DNA of 64,000 nt from Rosa chinensis (taxonomy: Eukaryota; Streptophyta; Magnoliopsida; Rosales; Rosaceae): contig NC_037088.1 in the NCBI RefSeq assembly GCF_002994745.2, positions 56,748,397 to 56,812,396 on the forward strand, in the 5' to 3' direction. The position numbers were made by a program, and so were the translations under genes. Positions 24,613 through 34,464 of the stretch are shown piece by piece (position 1 is the first letter of the stretch; each line of letters begins with the position of its first letter). The notes under the pieces were generated by a model, which ran no database searches, had not been told where the DNA came from, and saw only the letters and a list, made by a program, of their open reading frames with translations.

Positions 24613-24729
24613 TTATATAAAAAAAAAAAAATAAAATAAAAACTTCATTTATTCAGTCTTATTAAATTCAGCTATTTACAAAAAAAAAAATTAAAAAAAT
24701 ATATATAATAATAATAAAAATACTCTATA

Positions 24730-25380
24730 CTAAGCTATGTCTGCATTTCCGTAGGAGTTGAGGCTGAGCTCAAGGGAAATGCGAGAGTCACCGCCATAGC
24801 CGCTACCTCCCTCAGAAGTAGTCTTCATGTTGCCAAAGATGTCCTCACCATGCATGGGGAATAGTGGAAGGGTTTCAATCTCCTGGTGATCTCCTCCTCG
24901 TTGTTCCATGAAAGATTGTCCTCCTGTTGTGCCAAAGGAGGTAGTACTGGTATTAGTGTTGAAGGGTGAGGAGGAATATGGGTCAACACCATAGCCGACA
25001 CGTGACCCAAAGTTTAGATCAATGGATCTACCATCATCAGTAGAACTAGTGGATCCAAAATTGAGATCGAGAGATCCACCAACCGGAACGTTCCGAAATT
25101 CCTTCAACTTCTGCCTCTCACGAGCCTTGAGGTTCTGGAACCAAAAGAAGACGTTTTTGTCCTCGATCTGCCCATACTGTTTCAGATGAAGGCAGATCTC
25201 TTGAATCTGCTCTGGAGTTGGGTACTTAAAACCCTTATCATAGTAAAGGCCCTTGAGGATTCTTAGTTGAGGCGGTGTGGGAGCCCACCGGTTATTAGTC
25301 CAGGCTGCTTGGTTGTTTCCTCCATCCTCGATTTGTTGCTGGGTCTGTTGCTCCATTAGTTGCAGAGTTCGTGGTTCCAT
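24730..25380 (-). CDS. WUSCHEL-like homeobox (WOX) gene captured in the LARD element
   Basis: 216 codons, uninterrupted. Start chosen at 25380 (MEPRTLQ), because WUS proteins begin MEP and the longer frame upstream (to 25650) is arginine/serine-rich filler crossing the promoter. An atypical WOX homeodomain spans residues ~29-93: RWAPTPPQLRILKGLYY, then PTPEQIQ, QYGQIEDKNVFFWFQN and KARERQK. A WUS box TLPLFPMH is at 170-177 (followed by GED, as in WUS itself) and an EAR-like repression motif LELSLN at 203-208. Two DLNFG repeats lie at 105-124. WUS proteins are nuclear transcription factors maintaining stem cells in shoot meristems. Helix 3 has Phe and Leu where WUS usually has Tyr and His. It lies antisense to the element. 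All hallmark motifs are intact. Other reading: a lineage-specific WUS-clade paralogue rather than WUS itself. Confidence 0.93.
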   Translation of the reverse strand: MEPRTLQLMEQQTQQQIEDGGNNQAAWTNNRWAPTPPQLRILKGLYYDKGFKYPTPEQIQEICLHLKQYGQIEDKNVFFWFQNLKARERQKLKEFRNVPVGGSLDLNFGSTSSTDDGRSIDLNFGSRVGYGVDPYSSSPFNTNTSTTSFGTTGGQSFMEQRGGDHQEIETLPLFPMHGEDIFGNMKTTSEGGSGYGGDSRISLELSLNSYGNADIA

Positions 25381-25488
25381 GTTGATGAAGAAAGGATTTG
25401 AGTTTCGAAAGAAAGGCTGAAGGGTTGAGAGAGAAAGGCTGGAACTCGGAAGAATTTTCTTTTGGAGTGAACAGTCGCTCAGAATGCA

Positions 25489-25499
25489 CCTATTTATAG
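25489..25499 (-). promoter_or_regulatory. TATA box of captured WUS-like gene
   Basis: On the - strand tctataaatagg, a near-consensus TATA box, ~110 bases upstream of the start codon. That leaves a plausible 5' UTR of about 80 bases. It suggests the capture included promoter DNA, or that a promoter formed after capture. Confidence 0.65.
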
Positions 25500-25605
25500 A
25501 ACGAGTGAGCAGATCTCCACCGTTGGATCGACGATCTCTGAGATTAAATCTACGCGTTGGATTAAAGTCACCCGAAAACACGGAAAAGCTGTTGGCGCGT
25601 GGAGG

Positions 25606-25800
25606 ACACGTGGGGGAACCAAACGAATCTCGAGGAGCTGTGACAGACAAGCTACAGCCGAAAGCAGGTTTAATTGCCGTGAATCAAGGAAAAGAAAGGA
25701 CGCGTGGGGGAATCAGACGAATCTCGAGGATCCGTGACAGACAAGCTATAGCCGAAAGCATGCCATAAATCCAGGAAAAGAAAGGAATATTTTCACGTGG
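25606..25800 (-). promoter_or_regulatory. duplicated ~95-bp unit with G-boxes upstream of WUS-like gene
   Basis: Two tandem ~95-base copies (about 25606-25699 and 25700-25785), sharing gtgggggaa, cgaatctcgagga, gtgacagacaagct and aggaaaagaaagga. A G-box cacgtg occurs at 25607-25612 and again at 25794-25799; the intervening unit has the variant cgcgtg. G-boxes bind bZIP and bHLH factors in plants. Position and duplication suggest an enhancer-like upstream region, but function is inferred. Confidence 0.6.
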
Positions 25801-25982
25801 GGGAGTTTCTTGGGCCGTGAACTATCATAACTCTTCTCCTTCCCGGAGAAGCTTTGTTAAAACCGTGTGCCTGTTGAGATTTCTACCCTATTTTGTGCTT
25901 TACATATACATCCTTTTTTGTCTCCTCCAGATTTTACTAAGGTTTGTCTAAGCGTGCAGTTTCAAATTCCTTCTACTTCCTC

Positions 25983-26513
25983 ATGGCTCGAACCAGGGTT
26001 ACCCCTCGCAGGGGCGTCAATCAACGCCGTGTTCTCTCTTTGGAAGAAGAAGGTCGTCAAGCGGCCACTAGAGCTGGGCTTACTCGTCCATGGGACCATC
26101 GTCCTATCCGTGAGCGTACCCGCAGTCCCCCTCCTCTGCCTCGTCGCTCTCCCAGACTGCATCCCGGAGAGTCTTCTTCCTCACCAGCTGCTCGTGCTCC
26201 TCTGCCTGTGGCCACCCTGGAAAGCTTGTCGGATTTGATTGATGATTTGCGCTCCTCTCTCCGCGATGGTATTATGGTGACAGATTGGAGAGTCAATTGC
26301 ATGATCGATTACATCTCTGAGATGAACTGCTCTTTGATCCGCTGTCACACTGCAATAAACAAGCTTGCTCAGGAAGTCAATAACTTGCAGAGTTATCCTC
26401 CTGGGTTTCCTCGCAAGGACGCTACTACATCACACCATGAGGACCCTCCTCAGGAAGCTGAAACCGGCAAAAGGGCTGCCACTCGCCCGCATACCGCTCC
26501 TCCAAAGGAGTAA
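25983..26513 (+). CDS. unknown ORF inside the LARD element
   Basis: 176 codons, start chosen at 25983 (MARTRVTPRR); a longer start at 25944 exists. N-terminus is strongly basic and proline/arginine rich (RERTRSPPPLPRRSPRLHP). A middle region of probable helices follows (LESLSDLIDDLRSSLRDGIM, INKLAQEVNNLQ), then a hydrophilic tail. No known domain is recognised. It lies in the element's sense direction, ends 38 bases before tail module B, and may be a remnant of an Athila gag or env-like frame, or a second captured host fragment. No splice sites are needed. Function unknown. Confidence 0.45.
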   Translation: MARTRVTPRRGVNQRRVLSLEEEGRQAATRAGLTRPWDHRPIRERTRSPPPLPRRSPRLHPGESSSSPAARAPLPVATLESLSDLIDDLRSSLRDGIMVTDWRVNCMIDYISEMNCSLIRCHTAINKLAQEVNNLQSYPPGFPRKDATTSHHEDPPQEAETGKRAATRPHTAPPKE

Positions 26514-26551
26514 ATGGAGGTACAAGTCTAGGCTGAAAGACTTTAAACATT

Positions 26552-26770
26552 AAGCGCTGCATGGGAGGCAACCCATTTCAACTGTATCTGTGGAGGAGCC
26601 ATCAAACGCAGATTTGCTTTCTTGAACTCTTCCTTCTATTTTATTTTCATGAATTTTAAGTTGTTTTAGGTTTTGTTGTGTTCATTTTCTCTTCTATGCT
26701 TGATTTATGCTTTGCATGATTTATATTTGTTTATACATTGAGGACAATGCATGAATTAAGTATGGGGGAC
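26552..26770 (+). repeat. LARD tail module, copy B
   Basis: Second copy of the tail module: aagcgctgcatgggaggcaa at the start, ...cattgaggacaatgcatg... in the middle, aagtatgggggac at the end. The duplication of this module on either side of the WUS-like gene and the unknown ORF marks the captured block as inserted between, or brought in with, a second tail. Confidence 0.7.
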
Positions 26771-28483
26771 GGATTATTGCTTTGTTGTGTTTTTAGTAGT
26801 TAGTATATAAAGAAAAAAAAATGTGTTTAACAAAAGAAAATGTTGTGATACACTAAGGTATATTGGATTAAACATAGTCTTGAAAAAGGGTAGCTGTTTC
26901 AGTCCCATTGCACATCGAGACTCCCTGTTCCCGTACCTAAGTGTTGAAATTAAATTAAATTGTAAAAAAAAAAAAATGTTGGTTTTAGAGTGATTTTGTT
27001 TGTTTGAGTCTTAGGATGCTCCTAACGTCTAGGATGAACATGTCTCTGAATTCATGGCTGAAGGTTTTCACAATCAAAATAGGACTTAATTGAATTCTGT
27101 GGTTAATCGACATTGTGATGCTTGTATGAAGATTTGAGATAGGATTGTAACTTGGTTCATTAAGCATGCTAGGATTAAGTCTAATTCATTTGACCCGAAG
27201 TGAGCTATTGAGCTAAAATACTTTCTTTTCGAGTGCTTAATTGATAATTCCAGAATTTCGTGGCTGTATTTGCAAAACCTCATCATTCTTTGAAAATCCA
27301 ATGATCATGTGCCATAGATTTTAATGGACTAGAGAATACTAGAACTCGACTGTTGTGACTGTCAAAACTTGTATGCCATAATATGCACTGATCCTGGATA
27401 GGATAGAAGGCATTAGGGTAACCACCAAAGCCAAACAAGCATGTGTCCCCAATTGTGCCCGTCGTGGGACTCCTTAGAATGAACCCCTTTGAGCCTACGT
27501 TGAAAACCTTTATTTCATCACCCTCACTACCCTACCATGAGCTTAGTACAGGATATCTCTACCCTTGTCTTAAGGACTTAGTAGAGCATGACATAATATG
27601 TAGGGGTGACGATGAAAGACAAGTGTGGGGTGGGAAAAATCCAAGAAAAAAAAAAAAAATTTGCCTTGAAAAAAAAAAAAAAAAAAAAGAAGGAAAAGCG
27701 GCAAAAGAGAAGAAAAATTGAAAAGAAAACTCTTGGGAAAATGTTGAAGTATGGTTTTGGACTTGCAAATTTGTAGAAGGCTCAAAGTTGAAAATTATGC
27801 CTTTGTCCATTCTCATGTTGGTTAGAGTGAAGGTTTGGCCCAAAACAATGATATTTGGTCTACAAAAATGATGACATAAGGTGGTCCATATATGCTCTGC
27901 TAGGTCCTTAGGATTTTTTTTGTATCCTTAATCTTCATTTCGAAAACCCTAGCTTAGCCCCATTACAACCTGTTTTAAGTGCTAACTTGATCCTTGAGAT
28001 GAGAAATCTTTGGTTAGTGGAGTCAGTTACGCAGTCGAGCTTATGGTTTAGGTCCATTTGTGCACTTAGTCATTTCATGAGGTCTTTAAAAATTCTTCAC
28101 AAAATGTGTTTATTGATGAAATATGCAAGCTGTTTGTTGCCTTACAATTTGTTCTCTTGCATATACTTGAGTGTGAAGCTTTTAAGCATAGCCATTTCTG
28201 AGAGAAAAATCGAGAGTATGCCCTGTAAGTTTGGATTGGACTTGTTCGAAACATGCTATCATTCACTGTATAACTTAAGTTCTCCATATCTTGCTTAGTC
28301 ATATGAATGTCACAGGTTTATTAACCATGGAATTATCTTTGTGATTTTGATTAAGTGTTTAACGTGAAAGCCATGAGTTTGGTTGTCTCTTAGGAGCAAT
28401 AGAGTCATTTACTTGTCTTTTGTCAAGTCTTTGTTCTGTTTTGGATTTTTTTTGTTTTGTTTTGCTAAGGGACTAGCAAAAGC
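26771..28483 (+). other. LARD 3' non-coding region
   Basis: About 1.7 kb without a supported gene, containing long A tracts at 27649-27689. It corresponds to the region between the internal polypurine tract and 3' LTR in Athila-type elements, where some relatives carry an env-like frame; none is seen here. Confidence 0.6.
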
Positions 28484-28499
28484 TAAGTGTGGGGGAATT
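28484..28499 (+). other. LARD polypurine tract
   Basis: aagtgtgggggaattt lies immediately before the 3' LTR. The same tract occurs at 24466-24480 and, with one change, at 26758-26770, at the ends of the tail modules. Confidence 0.8.
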
Positions 28500-30673
28500 T
28501 GATAGGAGCATTTTAATGTGATATTTTAATAGTTAATTCCTCACATTTTGCTTAGTTAATTCCTTAACTGAATCGATTTTAATTCAATTTCTATTTTTAG
28601 GTACATTGGAGTAAATGAAGGTGAAATGAGCGTTAGGTCCATAATTACCTAGAAATGATGGAGAAGAATGAAAATGCACTAAAAAGTCAACCTTAAATAT
28701 TTTCTTACTCCGGCTAGGAGAATCAGAGCCAAGCAAGGAAGAAGGAGCGGCCGCCTGACCAAATGAACTTCAAATGAGCTGAAACCTTCCAGATCCATTC
28801 TAGACACCCAAAGGATCATTTCTTATGAAGAGTGCCAGAGAAAAATATGAGTGGAAGGCCTTCAAACAATCAGCCCAATTTTCTACAGAAGCAAAACCGG
28901 AAAACTGGACCTGTAAGAGGTCCAGCAGCATTTCCGGCCCAACCACATGGAATAAAGCTCTGAAAATTTGTGAGGATGATATACACTCATAGTGGAACAT
29001 TTTTTATGAAGAAGTCGAAGGCTCATTCTGAAGTTTTGATGGAGAAATAATTGAAGGAATAAAGGGGAAGAAACTGACCTGAAAACAACTCAACACCACA
29101 TATTCATGTTTCCCACCCATATGAAGAAAGCATTTCTTTTTCCTTGGATACAATTTTTCTACCCTAAAAGATCATCATCACTTCCACATTTCTTCACCTT
29201 CATGCTTTGCTTTCATCATTACCTCATCTTTTACATATTTTACAAACCATTCTCATACTCCACTTTCATTATTTTTCTTCATCTCATCATTTCACTCTTC
29301 TTTTTCTTCCCTATTTAAACACCTTCTCCTCTCACTCTCAATCACCAATTCCTTCATCCATTCCATCTTCCTTGTCTCACCATTTCCTCTCCATTTTCCT
29401 TAGTCACCATTTCCTATACCAATTCCTTCATCCATTTCATCTTCTTGTCTCACCATTTCCTCTCCATTTTCCTTAGTCACCAATTCCTTCATCCATCTCA
29501 TCTTCTTTGTCTCTCCATTTCCTTTCCATTTTCCTTCTCCATTTTCTAGTTGCAAAGTTCTGCATTTTCAAGCAAGGAGAGGAAGAAGAAGAAGGAGCCG
29601 TGAAGATCATATCCTCCATCATCCACCTTGAAGGCTTGCTTCCAAGATTCAAGATCCAACCATCTAGTTCTCCATCTCCATCTCCACTCACGGTGTAATT
29701 CGTTCCTTTTCCTTGTAACCTTTTTGGTTTCCTTGTTTGATTTCGTATGAACTTGTTTCTTGTTAACCTAACGTTTAGGGCAAAGTTTAAGCCCAATTTC
29801 TATGTTTAAATAAAGTTTTCGAATTCTATAATTGTGATTCTAAGTTGCTTATGTGAGTTTGTTCGATTAAATTTGCTTTACAGAAAACTTTTATATGTTT
29901 ATCTTATTTGGGTCGACACTTATAGGATTTGCATGTAATTGGTGCTAGGTTTAAGAACATGAAATCGACTTTTCGTTTTGTGTAAACTTGAATCAAAGTA
30001 GTAAAGGTTTTGGACAAAAATCGAATTCAATTGAAGAGGATTGCAATTAGGTGAACTTATTCATACTAAGTTGTACACTTGAGTTGATAGCCTTTCTCTA
30101 TGTGTAATGCATTAAACATGACATGATTGACTAGCTTTCTAGGGTTTGATTGCATGTTTAATAGGATTAATCTAGGTGCTTTCGCTTAGGTTAATTAGCA
30201 TTGAAAAGTAAAAAATGGGAATTCATTTGCTTTCGAATGTTTCACATGATCAACTCCTTTCACATGACTTGGAAGAACAATTATAGGGTTTGAATCGAAT
30301 TTGATTACATGGAATTGATTTTGATCTTTGTTCCTTGCGTTCCACCCTTGTATATATGTTTTTACGTTTTCTTTATTTTATTTATTTTAATTTTAATTTT
30401 AAGAATCCTAATTCCCCCCTTATTTGTGTTTACTTGTATATATTTATTCTTTATTTTATTTTTGTAAATAATACTTTATTATTTTAATTCTTTATTTGTT
30501 TATACAATTGTATATATTTATATTCTTTATTTTATTTTTGTAAATAATACTTTTCTTTATTTGTTTCACAATTACAAGTGTACCCTCAATCCCCGGAATA
30601 GAACGATCCCTATTTGCTTATACTACTAACGATATTTTCAGGGTTAAATTATGCGCTTGCTTTGAGCGCATCA
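28500..30673 (+). repeat. LARD 3' LTR
   Basis: 2,174 bp, collinear with 21276-23449 at an offset of 7,224 bases. The only differences found by reading are one extra C in the C run near 30418 and one missing A near 30669 (gcgcatca against gcgacatca). Confidence 0.93.
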
Positions 30674-30678
30674 AAAAT

Positions 30679-31373
30679 AAAACAAAAAAGGAATACGAAT
30701 GCAAACAAAATTTTTGTTAGTAAATCCTGTTATGAAAAAATATAATAAAAATGGACATATTATATCGTTTGTAAAAGCCTCCCATCAATTTATTTTGTTT
30801 GCCGGTAAGTATGGTATGTAGGGTTTTAATACAAGATGTTTTGGTGCAATTAGTAGTAGATCACCTATTTATAAGTTGTATTTTGTTCTGTTACTTTTAA
30901 ATATGTGATTTCTTTCTTCAACACACTTTCTCATATGTGACTCCACCACAAAGTCGCAAGGGCAATAATTAATAACATCAGGAACACGTCATGTGTACTC
31001 ATCTACTCTATAGTATATACTAGCATTCATGCACACATTAGGTGTGTGTGAAAATGTTTCTCGAATTATTTTTTATTTTTTTAATATATACGTTCACATA
31101 GAAAACTTATAAATATCTTTTAAGACGTTAACAAATGTTTCTTGGTAAAAATTTTAAAAAATAAGCAATTTTTCTTGTCAATAATTAATCCTTACAATGG
31201 GTTTAAGAATGTATACAAAGTACAAATGTAGATACATTAGTTGTTTTTATTTTTCACTTAAAAAATATGTCAACCCAAGACAGAAAATTGTTAACTTGAG
31301 TACATGGTGTTACCATTTAGAATTACTTTAATAGTTATTGTGTGTGTGTGTCTATATATATAATGTATATATA
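30679..31373. other. intergenic
   Basis: AT-rich, no gene. The first ~130 bases look like a continuation of the old repeat-like DNA that also flanks copia 2 (15090-15217, 21164-21275). Confidence 0.45.
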
Positions 31374-31381
31374 GTCCAACA

Positions 31382-31813
31382 TAGGGGTCGTCAACGGGTC
31401 GGGCCAGGGCGGGTTTTATTATAAAATTTCAAGATTCAAGCCCGTCCATATAAACCGGGCCTTGCTGGCTTTTTCGAGCTGGGCTGGAAGACTTCGTTTA
31501 TCTGGGCCGGGCCTATATTCTCTAGTTCTAAATAATAAATAATTTAATCTACATATAAATTTTCACCTAAGTAAGTTAATTAGGATTCTTGTATAGCTTG
31601 AAGTATTTAATTTTGGAGAAGAATATGCACATGCATATATATAGTATTTAATTTGGGGGCATACGGGCCGGGAATTTACTCACTGGGCCGGGCGAGTTTT
31701 AAACCCCTAAACCAAACCGCCGAGGTGGGCTTTTACGCAGGTCAGGCCGGGCTTTTACCCATTGGGCTTGCGGGCCTCCATCGGCCCATCCGCGGGCTAA
31801 ATGATGAGACGTA
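31382..31813. mobile_element. hAT-type MITE, GC-rich ends
   Basis: 432 bp flanked by an 8-bp duplication gtccaaca (31374-31381; 31814-31821), the size produced by hAT transposases. Ends are imperfect inverted repeats (taggggtcgtcaacgggtcg versus the complement of the right end) with many ggccggg/cccggcc subterminal motifs. Non-coding. Confidence 0.8.
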
Positions 31814-32619
31814 GTCCAACAACCATTATAATTGTCCACGTGGGCATCTCCAACAATATAAGATATTTTTTTAGTTAAATTACTAAAAATGTAAAATATA
31901 GCTATATTTTAAATAATTGTGCTCTAGCAATATTAGTTATTTCTTTATCAAATCATAAATTGACACGTAGACAAAAAGATGAGAGAGAATATAACTTTTG
32001 CATGTTTTAGATATTATGATTCGTTGGCTAAATATAACTATTGGATTTAACAAAATTTAAATTTAACTTGACTTTAGCCATTTTGTTGGAGTTGAATTTT
32101 ATATGCCTAAATACTATACGAATTTGTAGTAATTTTAGGGTCATTTATACAGTATTTAGGCATATGTACAAGTATACAACTGCTTTATATGCCTAAATCA
32201 ACTAGTCCTATCGACCTTTAGCCCTAGTATTCAGACCAAAGTCAGCAATGAAATATAGTATTTAGGCTACCTGAATATATGAATAATGTAAAGTTCTTAT
32301 ATTAAACTTCATTTAAAATCACTGCATAGCTATACAGCTTATAGGAACTTAGTCAAACAAGATAGTCCAACTAGGTAGTCAAAAGTAATGAAAAAGTAAA
32401 ATGATCTAAAGCTGATAAAGCAGAGTTTGCCTTGTGTTGCTAAACAAACACCAAACTTAAACTTGGGATCATCTATTGCTGGAGTTCGGTTTGGTAGACC
32501 AAACTGGCATCCTTTGAATTTAAGTGAGGTTGATCTCTTGCTTTTCCCCAAAGAACAGGATAGAGGCCTCCCATAATGGTTACAACTCCGATGAGACTAC
32601 AAACATAAATAGCTAGTTA

Positions 32620-33215
32620 GAGCAACTCCAACAGTTTCTTTATAATTTATGTATTAAAGGGAAGCAAAAGTCAAAACTTTAGCCTTTTTTTCTTCTCCAA
32701 CTCCAACAGATTCCCTATTTTACAACAATCCCTAAAATCTCCATAATTTTTCATTAGAGCAACTCCAACAGCTTCCCCATATTTTGATTTTTGTTCTACT
32801 TTAGGGAAAAATGAGCCTCTTTTGCTCCAACAAATTCCCTATAACTATCCCCATTTGAGGGAAAGTGAGGAAAGAGAAAATTAAATTCCCTAAATTTACA
32901 GCAATCTCTAAAATTTTAAGGAAGAATTATGGAGATTTTGGAGATTGTTGTAAAATAGGGAATTTGTTGGAGTTGGAGAAGAAAAATTGTTTAAAGCTTT
33001 GACTTTTGCTTCCCTATTATACATAAATTATAGGGAAGCTGTTAGAGTTACTCTTAAAATTTTAGAGATTGCTATAAATTTAGGAAATTTGGTTTTCTCT
33101 TTCCTCACTTTCTCTCAAATAGAGATAGTTATAGGGAATCTGTTGGAGCAAAATAAACTTATTTTTCCCTAAAATAGAGGAAAATCAAAATATACGGAAA
33201 CTGTTGGAGTTGCTC
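32620..33215. mobile_element. PIF/Harbinger-type MITE (outer)
   Basis: Inverted ends gagcaactccaacag / ctgttggagttgctc, flanked by TTA duplications (32617-32619; 33216-33218). The intact paralogue at 41630-41646 carries the empty site (agctgttaaccaacgcc). A second copy of the same family is inserted inside it at 32757-33053; without that the element would be about 296 bp. Confidence 0.9.
32757..33053. mobile_element. PIF/Harbinger-type MITE (inner, nested)
   Basis: 297 bp, inverted ends gagcaactccaacagcttcc and ggaagctgttagagttactc, TTA on both sides (32754-32756; 33054-33056). It is inserted in the middle of a sister copy, exactly at a TTA that both copies contain near their centre. Confidence 0.88.
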
Positions 33216-34004
33216 TTAGCCAACCCCACAGTAAAAGAGTAATGAAAATATATACATAACATGACAAATGCAAACAACGGAAGCATGTTGGACATGGCCG
33301 ATGTGAATGTGGCATTGGAATTCTCCATGCCCACATATATAGTATAACTATATAAGTTTTGGTCCATTATAGGGCAGCCAAGTATTAAAAATAGAGGATT
33401 AGAAACATGAGCCTCAAAGGAAATAAATTGTTGCAATGAACGGAAAAAAAAAACACTCACCCAAACATGCTTTGCAACATGATCTTTGCCATGACCTTAT
33501 GGTCATTGTAGACCTAGAACGTCTCTCTAAGTACCATCCTAATGGACTTGCCAAGGCAGCCACAATGGCCATACGATACACCACAAAGTTGTAGTGGCTC
33601 ATGCCCTGCCTTAATGCAAGGATTGAGATGATGAAGAGGCCTACATACAAGGCTTGAACAAAACAGACTGCAATAACAAGAATTGCAGTCATGTAACCCA
33701 TTTTTAGCTAGGGAGTGTGTTGTAAGAAACTAGTGAGCAAGAGTACTTGGACTGTGGGTATGTTGGTACTTGGAGTGTATACACTAATGCTCGTGTTAGA
33801 TATTCTAACAATTAGTATTGTGGACAACAATACATTAGATATATACTCTTGTTTTACGAGCGTTCTCAGCAACTTGGCCAAACTATATAAATTTCTAAAA
33901 TTGTTAAAACATTGAAGTCCTCGAGTCCAAAATTTTTGGAATTGAGTAGGATGTGTTGTTATTATTAATTTGGAACCAATAGAATAGTTATTGAACTATA
34001 TAAA

Positions 34005-34007
<3 letters not shown>

Positions 34008-34053
<46 letters not shown>
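34008..34053. repeat. (ta)n(ag)n microsatellite
   Basis: About 16 ta units followed by seven ag units. Confidence 0.95.
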
Positions 34054-34054
<1 letters not shown>

Positions 34055-34412
34055 GACATCCTAACTTTAAATATTTGAGGATTTTTACTATTTTACACTA
34101 GTATACGACCTAATTCAATGATTTCAACAGTTGATTCTTTAGATTCCTATGCAAGAATTGTGTATATAAAAAATCAACAAAATCCATAATCATTTGGTCA
34201 CTCAAAAATTTGTAAACAAATTATCCGTTAGATAAAATTAAAACGAACATTGTGCTAATCAAATGGGTAAACGTTTTCCGATTTGGCTAATTTTTTTATA
34301 GGATTCATATGTGTGTATGTAGCTAGAGAATGAACGGTGTGATTATTAAAATACATGCTAAAAATAAAAACATCCTTACTTTAAGAGTTTAAGGACGACC
34401 TCTCGTGATCCT

Positions 34413-34415
<3 letters not shown>

Positions 34416-34462
<47 letters not shown>
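34416..34462. repeat. (ta)n microsatellite
   Basis: About 23 uninterrupted ta units. Confidence 0.95.

Positions 34463-34464
<2 letters not shown>

Larger units (their letters stand above)
21276..30673 (+). mobile_element. young non-autonomous gypsy/Athila-like LTR element (LARD type) carrying a WUSCHEL-like gene
   Basis: A 9,398-bp element with 2,174-bp direct LTRs (21276-23449; 28500-30673), TG...CA ends and a 5-bp duplication aaaat (21271-21275; 30674-30678). After the 5' LTR comes tggcgccgttgccgggga, the tRNA-Asp-type primer-binding site typical of plant Athila/Tat-group gypsy elements; before the 3' LTR comes a polypurine tract (aagtgtgggggaatt). The 5.05-kb interior has no gag, protease, RT or integrase. 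It has a leader, two copies of a conserved tail module, a WUS-type homeobox gene in antisense and one unknown ORF. The LTRs differ only by one C gained near 30418 and one A lost near 30669, so insertion is very recent. Movement must have depended on proteins from another element. Confidence 0.93.
32440..33701 (-). pseudogene. WAT1-related pseudogene (exons 1-3 and last exon only)
   Basis: Close relative of the gene at 41473-43000. Fused exon 1-2 runs 33701 to ~33461 (MGYMTAILVIAVCFVQALY; NFVVYRMAIVAAL), with a one-base deletion after STMTI that shifts the frame. Exon 3 (~33397 to ~33262) has four extra codons (SYTI) and loses its 3' end. Exons 4, 5 and 6 are deleted: exon 3 joins intron sequence that precedes the last exon in the intact gene. 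The last exon (about 32600-32440) is present with lesions (SDSK-like region). Two nested MITEs sit in that residual intron. Non-functional. Confidence 0.88.

Noticed and set aside
25381..25650. N-terminal extension of the WUS-like frame (90 more codons)
   Set aside because: It runs through the TATA box and the upstream region, has no WOX-like content, and WUS proteins begin MEP as at 25380.
25867..26238. 123-codon frame on + overlapping the unknown LARD ORF
   Set aside because: Out-of-frame shadow of 25944-26513 with no motif.
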